Source of the DNA: Theocolax elegans | Taxonomy: Eukaryota; Arthropoda; Insecta; Hymenoptera; Cerocephalidae | Assembly (NCBI GenBank): GCA_026168455.1 | Contig: CM047426.1 | Coordinates: forward strand, 79,759,986-79,823,985 | DNA length: 64,000 bases | Direction: 5' to 3' | In this document: positions 1 through 12,438 of the stretch, one piece after another | Layout of the letters: each line of letters opens with the position of its first letter | How positions within the stretch are numbered: the first letter of the stretch is position 1 | Made by a program: the position numbers and the translations under genes | The notes under the pieces: model-generated | What the model saw: the letters and a program-made list of their open reading frames with translations, nothing else | The model's database searches: none | What the model was told of the DNA's origin: nothing

Positions 1-656
1 AGCTGCTTACTTTTTCGCAGGCGGTGCGCCAGCATTTTCTCCTTTGTACATCCCCGCGCTCGCGCGTCTTCTCCATTAGTATAATTGCCGTGGAGCGCGA
101 GTGATGCCCGCATCCAGCCGAGTCAAGGATGCGGGACGGACGCTTTGTGGGCTTCATTCCTCTCGTTACTTATTTGGATGCCTCAGCGCGCAAGAGACTC
201 TCTGAGCATTGCGTATGAAATTGCTGGTTCGTACTTTTTACTGATTTCTCTAATGCGCTAAGGATCTAAGTCTCCGGGTGGTAAATTATTACAGGAGATT
301 CCTTATATGTCGAACAAGTTACTGTACAAATTTACATAATAATGTAAAAACTTGCTAAATATAGTGAGCAAGCATTACTTACGTAAAATGGAATAAAATA
401 TATATACATATATTTGTATTCCAATAGAAACTTTCGCCCGTAAATCTCGCGTAATATAAAAAAAGAGGTCTATAACACACGATTGTACAATAAATTTGGT
501 AGACTATTAAGGAATAGTTGCGCGTAACTAAACAAATCTATTATTTCTAGTTGTATTTTGAATGTGACCTTTTTAGCATAAAACGTGATATCCCGAGTTT
601 CCGATTTCTGCAAGCGGGAAGAACGTTATGCATGTTTCGTTAACACCAGTACGATA

Positions 657-719
657 TTCCGTTAGCGCGTCGGTAGTAACTGTCTAGCTGTATAACGTGT
701 TTGCGCTGAGCTAACGGAA
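657..719. repeat. Inverted repeat, 10-bp perfect arms
   Basis: TTCCGTTAGC (657-666) is matched by its exact reverse complement at 710-719, with a 43-nt loop, inside a GC-richer island. A further partial copy (ATTCCGTT) follows at 722-729. No function is assigned. Confidence 0.4.
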
Positions 720-3700
720 GCATTCCGTTGGTGGTATTCCACTGTTGGTTCAATGGAAGTGGAGTACGTCTTAGCCTCTACGCCGAGAGGAATAATTGTC
801 TTGCGATAACCGTCATGACGATGAGAGATTGCCACTCGAAAGTATAGACCACACGCGACATAGACCAGTACACGATACACAAATTGATATTACGTATAAT
901 AACGCGTTGAGTGGATCCACTTTAATATCCTTGGTACATATATATATACTTGATTAAACTGCGATTTCGCATTCTCTAATGCTACAAGATTTATAATTAT
1001 TAAAACATATCAACTCTCTGAATTAATATCAATAATTGTACTAAGATAGTAATAATAACATTTTCAGATGAGCCAATCTAAGTTCTCGCACGATTAATTA
1101 TTCGAAATAAGGAGTTTATTTGTTACGTCGCTAATGTCAGCTTGATGCGCTTTTCCTCTTGTAAAATTATTCAATATTAGTATGTTCATTATTTAGTGTT
1201 TAATGTATTAAAATTTTACACATCATGTTTCTTTAAAAAATAATAATAAAATTTATCATAATTTATAATTTAGAAAATGAACAAGACAGCTGCAGTTGAA
1301 TAAAAAATTATAATTAATTACAGGTTTGAAATTAATGAATCATAAGAATTTGTTGGTGTACATACTATTTTGTATTTTCGAAGCTTCAATTTAAATTAAA
1401 ATGAGAATGAGTTTTATAAGTATACATAAACTGTATAAAAAGTACGTTTAATTTGACGGTCTCCAAATTCAAATGTAGTTAATAATTATGTAAATGAATG
1501 CATATGCAGGAGAAAGAATGGGCAATCCCTTATTTGAAATAAACAAAAAAAGTATAAAAGTGACATAAACGAAAAGGAGTCGGCAATAAATAAAAGAAAA
1601 AAGTCGCAGTACCGACAAAAAGCCCTCCCTCGAAATTCCCTCAATAAAAGCCGCGGGAGATGACCTTATAAAAATATATTTCATCCAGCGTATAGCGATG
1701 GCCTCGATTGAAATACCAGTCTTTGCGGAATCCATCGTACGAGACAAAGAAAAAAAAACACACTCTCACACTGACGCTCGTAGGTACCCTGGAGAAACGT
1801 AAAAAGGGGGATAGGAAAACGGACCAGACCATAACCGGAAAAGGTACGACGTTGTCGACGAGAGGGTTAACCGAACGGGCAATACGCGCGGCACGTGCAA
1901 CGACGATTGCCTCGCTCCTTTTTCCTTCGAAGCCGTGGATAAACGTCGACCGAATATAGGCCGCGTTCCGCGAATCGTCCCGCGAGTGGATCACCGGTAT
2001 ATCGGAGAACTTTTGCAATATTCTTGGGTGTCTACAGCTACCTCGGTGCACTTTCTTCGTGCGCAATAAAAGTTGCACGAATCCATTGTAGACATTTCGC
2101 GCGCTTCGCTGGAGAAGAATTCACGAATCGAGGAGAATTAAATTTAACATTATCATAAGTAGGTTGGATGCCTTTCGAGTTTACTTCTTTACTATTTTGG
2201 TCCTTACTCAGTATTCCTTAATGATAATAATAGTGATGAATAAAACCCTACGAAAATAAAAGGTCTTCCTTATAAGAATACGGATATTACTATTATATTA
2301 AAATCATGAATATTTTATTTTCATTTTAGAATCGGAAATTGTGATATCGTAAAAAGAATACGTATATATATAATTACATTTAATATTTGACTCGCACATA
2401 GAAGGGCTGAAAAGATAAAAATACAATTTTTGCTTGCATTTTTTGTATGTCACTGTTAGCATCTTTGAAATCTTTAAACGATTAAAATTACTTTAGATGG
2501 AAAAATTAGTAACAACTTCTGACTTGATTTAAAAGCATTAGAATTGAAAAATTAGGTGAGTTCTATGAGTGTATATTTATTATTAAATTAATATATTTGC
2601 TGCAAGTACGTATTTATAAGATTTTTGAAGGAACAATTTCATAGCACATATTGATTACATGAAATTCATATAGAAACGTGTACATAATCCTCACCGACAC
2701 GATTAAAGTACATTAATTTTACTGATTGGCAATTAATACATTTTCATCGTAGTTTAACAAATGTTCGTAGAAGTGGTTAGTAAATAACATTAAGTTGACA
2801 CTCGTTACTAATGCATGATTTATTAAACGTTAACGATTATTAATTATAATTTAATTGAAAACGAACAGCATTCAATTACATTAGGTCCACTTATTAATAT
2901 ATATACACAACATGTACATTGCGTCATTAACAAACGCGCAATTATTAGGACCACGAAACTCTTGGAACAATAAACAAACGCTACACGGAATCTATCGGTA
3001 GAGTGCAAGAAAGGAGCTTGAAAAAAACGGGGTGCGAAAGGAAAAATAGCGCGAGATAAAGAGGAGAAAATAAAGAGGTCGAAAATAGAGAAGAAAGGAA
3101 AAGAACGAGCCTATTGTGAACGGTTGCCCATTGAAAAAAAGCTTCGCGTCACACAGAACCGTTTGTCCGTGCTAACCTCGCGTGCGCGCGCAAACTTGAT
3201 CGCGCGCGCGCGCGCAGGTGCACGCTCGTTGTTTCAATGCCTGAAAAAAACGCACGTACGCACCCTCACGAGAGCCTTTATCATTCTGTAATGGACTGTT
3301 TTATTTTCGAAAAAAAAGAGGTGAGAGGGGGAAATCGATTGCTTTTGAATCAAGGTAAATATTATGCGAGCGCTCGAAAAAATGTTTGCTCCCGGGGATG
3401 CGTCTGGGGTCATAACGAATGAGCTCGCGTTACGTCAGTTTATTAATTGCACGCGGTGCATTTTCGTTGAGTAAACTAAAATGTATTCCAATAACTATGA
3501 CTCGAAAAATTACTTTTCATTTTGCTATGAGCTTTTATTCTTCGTTCTACGTTACCACTTTTTTCGCTCTCGGGCGATTCGTTGATTGAAATTACATGTT
3601 TTTCACAATTTACTGGAAATGAGATGCAAAGGTTTTCGGACTGGAAAATGACTTGCGTTGTTTCAGAACGTTCACTGGAAAAGTTATTTTTCTACTAACT

Positions 3701-5129
3701 GTAACTAACTGTCTTTTTATTATTAAGTGAGTATGTAATTTGATTATATTTTGAAATGTGTCAAGTTCATTTTTAATGTATGATTATGTTTAGAAAATTA
3801 TACAGATTTACCAATTACATATTAATAATGACAAATCAAAGGATAAACAGATTAATATCTACATTCAGTAAGTGAATTTATAAACATTATAACCTTAAAT
3901 TGTCACTGGAACACCCGAAAACACCACGATTTTTTATAAAAAGCGGGAAAGTTTCTGCGTGGTTTTTCTTGAGACGTCAATAATGAAATTCATCTTAAAA
4001 TTTGGTTGTATATAAAAAGACCTTAAAGAATATGAAAAAATATTCATTAGTAAACTTTTTTTTAGCAATTGAAATGCGTTGGGATTTAAAATACCTTCCG
4101 TGACCCCGTGCCCGATGTTATTATTTGGAGATACCTAACAGTTAAGCGTTAATTCAATGAAGGAAAAGTATTTTAGTAGTAATAATTATACCTGTTTAAT
4201 ATCTTATAATGAAGATGTGTGACGTCAACCTGTTTATTAAGAACATATATTTTATATTTTTTAATTTCTAATTGATTAATAAAAACATAATATATAAATA
4301 AACAATGATTTGTTTATTACAAAAATTGTATAATTACAATTTTATTATTAGTTTACGTTGATTATTTGCTTCTATTTGTATATAATAACGGATAAAAAAT
4401 CCCTTTTTGTTGCAGTATAATTAATCCAGAGCTTGTTATAAAGTAACAAGTTCTGTTTACTTAATAAAATTTTGAGCGTGGCTTTAGTACATTACGCATT
4501 AAAATAAAATATGTTAATAATCAATAAAGCTAGTACGTGAATGTGATAGATGAAATGAGTGTTTGATTAAACAGGAACTCGTGACGTTTACGTGACACAT
4601 ACAACGCGGAACCAATCAGTTTGGAATATAACAAAGACTTAAATTAAAACTGATCAGTCGTTGGCATCCCCGCGGCAAATCCGTTTCCGCTATGCTTTAA
4701 TTCCGTTCGAATCAGCATCCGATAAATAATAATTTCCCCGTCTCGACTCACCGAATTTTTTTCTCCTTGCAAAACCGTGAAACTTCTCGGTGATTTGCGG
4801 GCGCAGAAATATCCTGGGCGTCTGCTTGATGAACAGAGAAGATAATCATATTCGATTAGAATCATCCTTACGCGACCGCGTCTTTTGTCCCCGAGGGAGA
4901 TCCCGCAAACCTCCTCCGTCAATTTCTGTTAGTGCTGCGACGACCTCCCTCTCAATCTGTTTCCATCCTCTCTCTCTCTCTCTCTCTCTCTTCGTTCCTT
5001 TCACCCTGCCCTCATCTCCACCCCCACCTCACCCGAAAACAAGTCGCTCAGTCTTCCCTCCCTAATCTAAATCACGACGTGTCTCCGGGTCTGGTTTGTG
5101 CTCCGCGTGTGCAGTCACTATAAATTGGC

Positions 5130-5312
5130 TAATTATAATCCGCGTGCGCCTCGACGTTAATTGAAGCCGTCTATGACCTCTAATTAGCTACCTTTCTTCC
5201 TCACGCGCTTCTCTCTCTCCCTCCTCGGGACTTTCTTCGGGATTATGATTGCGCCGCCTCCCCCTTTTTATTCGTGATGCGGAGGTCTGCTTCTAATTCG
5301 CCTTGTTAATTG
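5130..5312. promoter_or_regulatory. Cluster of homeodomain-type TAATT sites
   Basis: Five TAATT-core sites fall within 183 bp in a locally GC-rich, CpG-containing island: TAATTA 5130-5135, TAATTG 5158-5163, TAATTA 5181-5186, TAATTC 5294-5299 and TAATTG 5307-5312. TAATTA/TAATTG is the core bound by Antp- and Engrailed-class homeodomains. The density in otherwise GC-rich sequence suggests an intronic enhancer, but this is inference from motif content only. Confidence 0.25.
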
Positions 5313-7379
5313 GCGAGCCTGTTTGCGCCAATTCGATCATTCCGTTTTTTTCAATTTGTTGATTTTTTATTAACAAATTTTTTTTTATTTTAGACGATGA
5401 TTTGTTTTTCTTTTTATTTCTACACTATGTTTGGTTAGGCATTTTTGTGAGTAAAGAAAACACATCCTAAGCCATTGATAAGTGATTTTGAATTTTCAAT
5501 TTTACGGTCATGAATTCGTACAAGAGTCTTTTATTAGTTGGTTTGAAGAAGATAAAAGTTACAAATATGCTGAGTTTTAAAAACACACTATCTACACTTT
5601 GTAAAAAGAACGAAAAGATTCTTAAAAAAGTATGAGGAAACATGACGCATATTGTGATTATCAACACAAACTCTTGTTTATCAAATTCAAGTGTCTTTCG
5701 ATTTATATTTATACGTTATATAATCGCGTTCAAGGAGTGGGAGACCGTCTAGTGGTTTTATGATTTCACGCTCCATTTCCATTGACGTTCGTCGGCATTT
5801 CGATTTCTTCAGCATAAGAAGACGACAACGACACGGAGCTTTCATTTCGTCTGCGATATTTGAGAACGAGATTTGCGCGTCGGGCTCTCCGAAAAATCGT
5901 ATTTATGCTTAGAGGTTGGATCGCAATAAACCGAATAATCGAACTTGGCATTCGAACGTGGAAAAGGAGGTGAAAACCATTTTGGTCGAAGTGAATGTTT
6001 TGTCGAAAACTTGATACAAAAATCTTGTGAACAGTTCTAGAAGTAAATAGCTATATAATCTAAGCATTAGTTAGAAAAACAAAATTAGACATTAGAAAAA
6101 TATATAAAACTAGTGCATCAACAAATACAATAATAATAAAACGTGAGAACATAAGGTTTAACGGGTAAAAATAATTGTGATTCACTACTAATTAGTTTGA
6201 TGTTCGTTGATAAATTTTTTAAATGCGATTGGTCGGTCTATCCCTTATATTGACCGTAAATTCTTGCATGCACAAAAACTGCAAGAGTTTGATATAAAGC
6301 CAAGCCCCTATACAGAAAGAGAGTGGAAGTCACTTAAGTAATTTTACTTTGATTTTCTAGCTATATCGTTTGAGGTATTTTTATTTCACCGCTCTCTCTC
6401 ATCCATATCAGCCGTGATTCAAAAGAATCACTCGACGCAACTTCCTTTGAAAAGGGGAAGAGGATCAAAAGCTAATTTTGTTTGTGACGCTATAATGCAT
6501 ATCTTCTTTTCACTTCTATGCAGAGTGAAAAATTTAAAGATATACAATCACCTTTATTTTTGTTGAATACTACCATTCGAGCCCTAACTTCATTTGCATA
6601 TAATGCCTTTCCAATCATATACACAACATGCATTCTCGATAGGTCAAATCTTTTCGATTAACCGTAAAAGGTTTTCTTATGTTTGAGTTTGCTAATAGAA
6701 ATATTTACAACAATAATTCGTAATGGTCAGTAGTAATATACGTAAATGGTCAGGCACGCATTGTTTTGACAAAAACAAAGGACGTGTTAGGTTATTTATG
6801 ATTAATTAGAATAACCTAATAAACTGTACGTATTGATTAAGTAAAAAATTAAACATCTAAAACGTTAAAAGATAAAACGAGCTTTTGCAACTCTGAAACA
6901 CGAGAAAATCGAGCGCTTTGCGTAATTTTCCCGGGAATCCTTTTAGATTAGATAGCTAGGTCGCGTTGCGCGAGCCGAGGCTGAGTTGTCGTGCTAGCGC
7001 GCGGAAGATTAAAGTGCCTTGGACGTTCCTCACAGGCCAGGGGAGGGTAAAAGTCTCCTCGGGGAATTCTAATGACCGATACCCCGAACTCTTTTCTTTT
7101 CTTTTCTTTTCCGTTTCCGTTTCTTACTTTGTCCTGTGGATCCTTTTATTGTATTCTTCTGACTTTTTCTCTCGAGACTTATCGGAATGCTCTTCGCTTT
7201 TATCAGAGTTATATCGGCGCAGACAAATACCCTCGAATATATTTGCGAGTTAGACGCGTATGTGTGTGTATACCTTCCCTATACAGACACAGAGTTTGAG
7301 ACTAATAAAACTTCTTCAAGATAATATTGCTGTTATAATACCTCAAACTTAATTTTGTTCGTTTTATATTGTTTTATTT

Positions 7380-7384
7380 GTGGG
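7380..7384 (+). repeat. Target-site duplication GTGGG (left)
   Basis: GTGGG directly precedes the TG of the 5' LTR and recurs right after the CA of the 3' LTR at 12434-12438. A 5-bp duplication is usual for BEL/Pao integrases and fixes the element boundaries. Confidence 0.9.
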
Positions 7385-8666
7385 TGTTCGCGCCAATATG
7401 CGCTTTGAATCACGGGAAATAGTATATTTATTTTCTATATCGTCTATAGTTCGGCGCGTCGCGTATTTTTGAACGTAATAATAATATTTTCTTTAAAATG
7501 TGCAAGGTTTCGATCAATTCGAGTTTAGGACATGCTTAAACAGGCAGGTACAAGCGGGCTTCGGGATTTTCCAATTCGTGAACAATTAATGTCTCTCGTT
7601 ATATTTCGGTATTCTTGCACGGATGAGTTTATTACCGCTAATAAACATCAGTGGCGCGTCACCCGGGAAATCCCGCTCGGGTCTTGACCATAGGTAGCAT
7701 CATGAGTTCCGAGGGATGAAAGGTCGTCGATATACTTCGTATATTAGTACGTACGGGGTCCAAATCGGCATTGCGCCCCCACCCTTCTTTCTGGTGCATT
7801 TAGGACGATTGAGTTGCGACTTGAACGTCATTCGGCAATTACGCTCGTGCGTTCGAGGTGATCGGTTCGTGCGTCGGTGGAAGCTTCGGGTGATACCTAC
7901 GGGAGTTAACGGATGTTTTTGGTCGGGCGTCTGAGTGTGTCGTACGGAGTGCATCGCGAGTGCTAACGATATCGTGTGGGGCCGTTTGTGCTGGTCCTTG
8001 TGTCTGTGAGCAGGTGGTTCCAGGTTGGTTTGAAGCGAGAATAGCTTCACGTTGTGATTGGGTTAGGCGATAGTTGTGCAGCTGCTAACCCCAAATTGGG
8101 CAGGGTTCGGCGATAGTTGTACAACTGCTAACCCCAGGTTTACGGAACTAGTTTCCTTGTGGCCGGCTTTCGGTAAGTTCCAAGAGGGGAACCCGAAGTC
8201 GACACTCGCTCAGGACGTTATCCAAAGTGACGGATCTCCTGAGCGACGAACCACCGTAACACAGCGAGGACCAGCGGCCCACGAGTAGCGCCTTCGGATT
8301 CATTGGCGACAGCGGTACCGCTTGAATAGGTATAATTTAAGGATAATTCACATTAAGTTTCCGAAGTTGTTTTTAAACGGTTATTTTATAATGTAATTAC
8401 CAATAGTTTAATTATCAAGTTAATGTTTATCTTTCTCATGTCGATTTATACTTATTATAATCAATTAAATAATACTAAGGCTTTTTCCCCACTTAATCTG
8501 GGGTTTTTTAATGCCAGTATTTTGTCTTTTAATAAATATTCTATTTTCTTCTGTTCACGTTAATTACTGTGTTTTATTTTAGTATTAAGTTGCACGATAC
8601 CTCATTGTCCTCGAACCACCCTCTTTTCCTTATATTAAACAGCTTTGATTATGAGTAATCAAAACA
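7385..8666 (+). repeat. 5' LTR of BEL/Pao element
   Basis: The 1282-bp direct repeat begins TGTTCGCGCC and ends with AAAACA. It matches the 3' LTR base for base at a constant offset of 3767, apart from one substitution. An AATAAA polyadenylation signal is at 8531-8536. A 27-bp motif beginning GGCGATAGTTGT occurs twice (8066-8092 and 8109-8135, 25 of 27 identical). Short open frames inside the LTR appear identically in both copies and are not taken as genes. Confidence 0.95.
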
Positions 8667-8683
8667 TGGTGCCCCGGGTGAGG
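8667..8683 (+). promoter_or_regulatory. Probable primer-binding site of BEL/Pao element
   Basis: TGGTGCCCCGGGTGAGG starts directly after the CA of the 5' LTR. The leading TGG is complementary to a tRNA 3' CCA end. I could not match the rest to a tRNA species with confidence. Confidence 0.55.
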
Positions 8684-9112
8684 AATGAGTTATTGTGCAA
8701 ACTTATTTAATTTGCAGATTTTTTCATGATTTTCTTATTGATTTTGATATTGTTGAATTCAGGAGAGAGTTTTATGGAAACTTAATGGTTTATTGTGATT
8801 ACAAAATTGCGTATTAATTTAGGTTAACCGTGCATTGTCAAGTATTGTTAATCGGTTACGGATGAATTGTGATTAATAGTGAATTGATTTAATTATTTGT
8901 GTGTGTTATAAGAAAAAAAAAACTGTTGTACGGAATTACGATTTGTGCATCTAGCGAAAATTTGAGTGTTACTTATTTACAAATTTTTTAGCGTTTTGTG
9001 TTAAAAGCGGCCGTGTACCTATAGTTTTCAGTTGTGATTTATGTGTGATTTTAATAATCGTAATAGTTAGTTCGTTCTCGCATCGTTAATATTTTTCTTT
9101 CAAAGGCTTAAG

Positions 9113-11089
9113 ATGGCGCCGGTAATATTAAAAAGGCTTATTGCCGTGCAAAAATCGCGATTAACGGAATTAGAATTAACGTGTACTCGATTAAGAGAGA
9201 GACCGCATGATTCGTTCAATTTAAATATAGCTACAGCGCGTTGTAATACATTAGAAAAAATGTGGAATGAAGCGCGCAGTGCTCACACGGAAATTATGGG
9301 GCGCGAGGAAGCCGCGAACGATCCTTATGTAATCGACGGAATGATGACGCGTATGCAAATAATATACGAGGATACTTTTGATTTTTTATTAACTTTACAA
9401 TCGGATTTAGCGCCGGTCCAATCAGCTGCATCAAATATAACGCAAACTGATTTTGAGCCGCGCATGGCAAAGCTTCCTAAATTAGATCTTCCTTCTTTCT
9501 CGGGACAATACGCGGAATGGGAAAATTTTTGTGATTTGTTCACAACATTAGTGCATAATGTTCCTCGGCTATCCGACGCTACTAAATTGCAGTATTTAAA
9601 AACGTGTTTGAAAGGTACCGCGGCAGATTTGGTTAAAGAGGTAGCGACTACAGATGCAAACTACATCACGACTTGGGAAGCATTAAAATCACGTTTTTAT
9701 AATCCGCGGTTGATTGTTTATAATCATTTTCAAGCTCTTTTAGATATACCGCGTATGAAAAGAGAATCCGCGACGGAGCTTCGTACGTTCGCCGATGAGG
9801 CTCAGCGTATAGTTCGCGCACTAACTAACCTAAAATTGCCTGTCGAGCAATGGGACGTATGGCTCGTATTTACTTTAGCTTCGCGCTTAGATCCGGAATC
9901 GCGTAAGATGTGGGAGTCGAATATAAACATAAGGGCGATGAGTAGAAGCGAAAATATTCTTGACCATTTTCCAAAGTTTTCTCAATTCGCGGAATTTTTA
10001 GAATATCGCGCACGAACGTTGAGTATGATCGCGTCAGAAACTAGTAAATTTGATGAAAGGGGGTTTTCATCGAATAAGCCGACACTGGGATCGCGTAGAA
10101 TACATCACGCATCTAGGTCACAATCACAAGAGGATGATCGGTTAAAATGCCCATTATGCTCAGGTGCTCACGGTCTTCATAAATGTTATAAGTTTAAGGT
10201 CAAAACGTTACACGATCGACGCCAAGACGTATCTCGACTTCGTCTTTGTTATAATTGTTTCGGTGCACACAGAGTCAGGGATTGTAAAGCATCACTTAAA
10301 TGTGCGACTTGTAAAGGACGACATCATTCACTGCTTCACACGGGTCGGTGTGAGAATGATACTTTTCGAAAAGACGCAGTTGAATGCAATAAACACGATA
10401 ATAAAGATTTAACGGAACTATCCGGCGTAAATATACATACGGCTAGCCTTTCGGTGCGAAACCATTCGATTATTTTAGCGACCGCTCAACTAATAGTCGT
10501 GGGACCGAACGGCAAGGAAACTCGCGTAAGAGCGTTGCTCGACCAAGGATCGGAAGCATCTTTCGTTACAGATTCCATCGCGAATCTCGTGGATTTACCT
10601 AAACGCCGCGTAAACGTCTCATTGAGTGGACTCGGTACTAGCCGGGCGGGCACGGCACGTCAAGCTACGCAACTACTTTTACGTTCATTAATTAATCCAT
10701 CTTTTGAAATTAAAACGGACGCGCTAGTACTTCAAAAACTAACGTCTCAGCTTCCAGCTCGACGTCTTATAGGACTTGACCTAACGCTCTTTAAAGATTT
10801 AAAACTTGCTGATCCGAGCTTTTACGTACCCGATACCGTGAATATGATACTTGGCGCGGATGTATACGGACAATTGCTTCTCTCAGGTATACGGAAATTC
10901 GAGGGTTTGGAATTAATCGCGCAAGAAACAGCCTTAGGCTGGGTTATCTCAGGACCACTTGGTGCAACCGAGCCACGGCGGGCGGAACCGCGAGCTCAAG
11001 AGCCGTGCCGTACTTTGCACTGTGCGGCCGACGATAATTTAGATACATTGTTAGAGCGATTCTGGAATATCGAAGATTGTCATTTATAA
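9113..11089 (+). CDS. BEL/Pao Gag plus A17 aspartic protease polyprotein
   Basis: The 658-residue intact ORF starts at the ATG in AAGATGGCG. Residues ~120-310 are the Pao gag core (DUF1759 type), beginning PKLDLPSFSGQYAEWENF at 122. Residues 346-410 hold Cys/His knuckles: a CPLC group at 346-349, CYNCFGAHRVRDC at 379-391 and CATCKGRHH at 397-405. The retropepsin-like A17 protease has its catalytic Asp in DQGS (477-480) and runs to about residue 635, where the GWVISGPLG motif marks the usual approach to reverse transcriptase. The ORF then ends at ...RFWNIEDCHL, so the polymerase part is absent. Known family role: Gag forms the particle and packages RNA, and the protease cleaves the polyprotein. 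No frameshift or internal stop is seen. The product is probably functional as a structural protein. Confidence 0.92.
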   Translation: MAPVILKRLIAVQKSRLTELELTCTRLRERPHDSFNLNIATARCNTLEKMWNEARSAHTEIMGREEAANDPYVIDGMMTRMQIIYEDTFDFLLTLQSDLAPVQSAASNITQTDFEPRMAKLPKLDLPSFSGQYAEWENFCDLFTTLVHNVPRLSDATKLQYLKTCLKGTAADLVKEVATTDANYITTWEALKSRFYNPRLIVYNHFQALLDIPRMKRESATELRTFADEAQRIVRALTNLKLPVEQWDVWLVFTLASRLDPESRKMWESNINIRAMSRSENILDHFPKFSQFAEFLEYRARTLSMIASETSKFDERGFSSNKPTLGSRRIHHASRSQSQEDDRLKCPLCSGAHGLHKCYKFKVKTLHDRRQDVSRLRLCYNCFGAHRVRDCKASLKCATCKGRHHSLLHTGRCENDTFRKDAVECNKHDNKDLTELSGVNIHTASLSVRNHSIILATAQLIVVGPNGKETRVRALLDQGSEASFVTDSIANLVDLPKRRVNVSLSGLGTSRAGTARQATQLLLRSLINPSFEIKTDALVLQKLTSQLPARRLIGLDLTLFKDLKLADPSFYVPDTVNMILGADVYGQLLLSGIRKFEGLELIAQETALGWVISGPLGATEPRRAEPRAQEPCRTLHCAADDNLDTLLERFWNIEDCHL

Positions 11090-11151
11090 ATCGTTGTAAG
11101 CAAGCATATAACTAGATCGGGAGGTTCGTCCGCGGACGAAGGCGGGCGGTG
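11090..11151 (+). other. Residual 3' internal segment and polypurine tract of BEL/Pao element
   Basis: Only 62 nt separate the gag-protease stop from the 3' LTR. They end in a purine-rich run (GGCGGGCGG) next to the LTR TG, a fair polypurine tract. About 3 kb of polymerase sequence expected here is absent, so the deletion junction lies at or just before this segment. Confidence 0.6.
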
Positions 11152-12433
11152 TGTTCGCGCCAATATGCGCTTTGAATCACGGGAAATAGTATATTTATTT
11201 TCTATATCGTCTATAGTTCGGCGCGTCGCGTATTTTTGAACGTAATAATAATATTTTCTTTAAAATGTGCAAGGTTTCGATCAATTCGAGTTTAGGACAT
11301 GCTTAAACAGGCAGGTACAAGCGGGCTTCGGGATTTTCCAATTCGTGAACAATTAATGTCTCTCGTTATATTTCGGTATTCTTGCACGGATGAGTTTATT
11401 ACCGCTAATAAACATCAGTGGCGCGTCACCCGGGAAATCCCGCTCGGGTCTTGACCATAGGTAGCATCATGAGTTCCGAGGGATGAAAGGTCGTCGATAT
11501 ACTTCGTATATTAGTACGTACGGGGTCCAAATCGGCATTGCGCCCCCACCCTTCTTTCTGGTGCAGTTAGGACGATTGAGTTGCGACTTGAACGTCATTC
11601 GGCAATTACGCTCGTGCGTTCGAGGTGATCGGTTCGTGCGTCGGTGGAAGCTTCGGGTGATACCTACGGGAGTTAACGGATGTTTTTGGTCGGGCGTCTG
11701 AGTGTGTCGTACGGAGTGCATCGCGAGTGCTAACGATATCGTGTGGGGCCGTTTGTGCTGGTCCTTGTGTCTGTGAGCAGGTGGTTCCAGGTTGGTTTGA
11801 AGCGAGAATAGCTTCACGTTGTGATTGGGTTAGGCGATAGTTGTGCAGCTGCTAACCCCAAATTGGGCAGGGTTCGGCGATAGTTGTACAACTGCTAACC
11901 CCAGGTTTACGGAACTAGTTTCCTTGTGGCCGGCTTTCGGTAAGTTCCAAGAGGGGAACCCGAAGTCGACACTCGCTCAGGACGTTATCCAAAGTGACGG
12001 ATCTCCTGAGCGACGAACCACCGTAACACAGCGAGGACCAGCGGCCCACGAGTAGCGCCTTCGGATTCATTGGCGACAGCGGTACCGCTTGAATAGGTAT
12101 AATTTAAGGATAATTCACATTAAGTTTCCGAAGTTGTTTTTAAACGGTTATTTTATAATGTAATTACCAATAGTTTAATTATCAAGTTAATGTTTATCTT
12201 TCTCATGTCGATTTATACTTATTATAATCAATTAAATAATACTAAGGCTTTTTCCCCACTTAATCTGGGGTTTTTTAATGCCAGTATTTTGTCTTTTAAT
12301 AAATATTCTATTTTCTTCTGTTCACGTTAATTACTGTGTTTTATTTTAGTATTAAGTTGCACGATACCTCATTGTCCTCGAACCACCCTCTTTTCCTTAT
12401 ATTAAACAGCTTTGATTATGAGTAATCAAAACA
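11152..12433 (+). repeat. 3' LTR of BEL/Pao element
   Basis: This is the 1282-bp copy of the 5' LTR. It is followed by the target duplication GTGGG at 12434-12438. The polyadenylation signal copy is at 12298-12303. The one difference found from the 5' LTR is G at 11564. Confidence 0.95.
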
Positions 12434-12438
12434 GTGGG
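12434..12438 (+). repeat. Target-site duplication GTGGG (right)
   Basis: Identical to 7380-7384. It marks the right end of the BEL/Pao insertion. Confidence 0.9.

Larger units (their letters stand above)
1..7379. other. Presumed Lar intron, 3' side: no gene seen
   Basis: No exon or RNA gene could be supported here. The sequence alternates AT-rich DNA with GC-richer islands (about 1-250, 650-900, 1680-2090, 3000-3450, 4640-5340, 5700-5960 and 6900-7280). It holds a CG dinucleotide run at 3201-3215, a CT run near 4969-4990, CTTTT repeats near 7090-7110 and a cluster of TAATT-core sites at 5130-5312. Short open frames cover the islands on both strands but have no domain, signal peptide or convincing splice context. 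Assignment to the Lar intron is inferred from the exons at 28.6-32.8 kb. Confidence 0.5.
7385..12433 (+). mobile_element. BEL/Pao LTR retrotransposon, gag-protease only (non-autonomous)
   Basis: This 5049-bp element has two 1282-bp LTRs (7385-8666 and 11152-12433), TGTT...AACA termini and GTGGG target duplications. The interior (8667-11151) has a 446-nt leader and one ORF coding for gag and an A17-type aspartic protease. It runs into the 3' LTR 62 nt after the stop. Reverse transcriptase, RNase H and integrase, which follow the protease in full-length BEL/Pao elements, are missing. The LTRs differ at one base that I could find (T at 7797 against G at 11564), so the insertion is very young and the deleted form must have been moved by enzymes supplied in trans. 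Confidence 0.93.

Noticed and set aside
7700..8050. 116-codon minus frame in the BEL/Pao LTR, repeated at 11467-11817
   Set aside because: It lies wholly in the LTR, appears in both copies and has no similarity that I recognise. It is a chance frame in a low-stop region.
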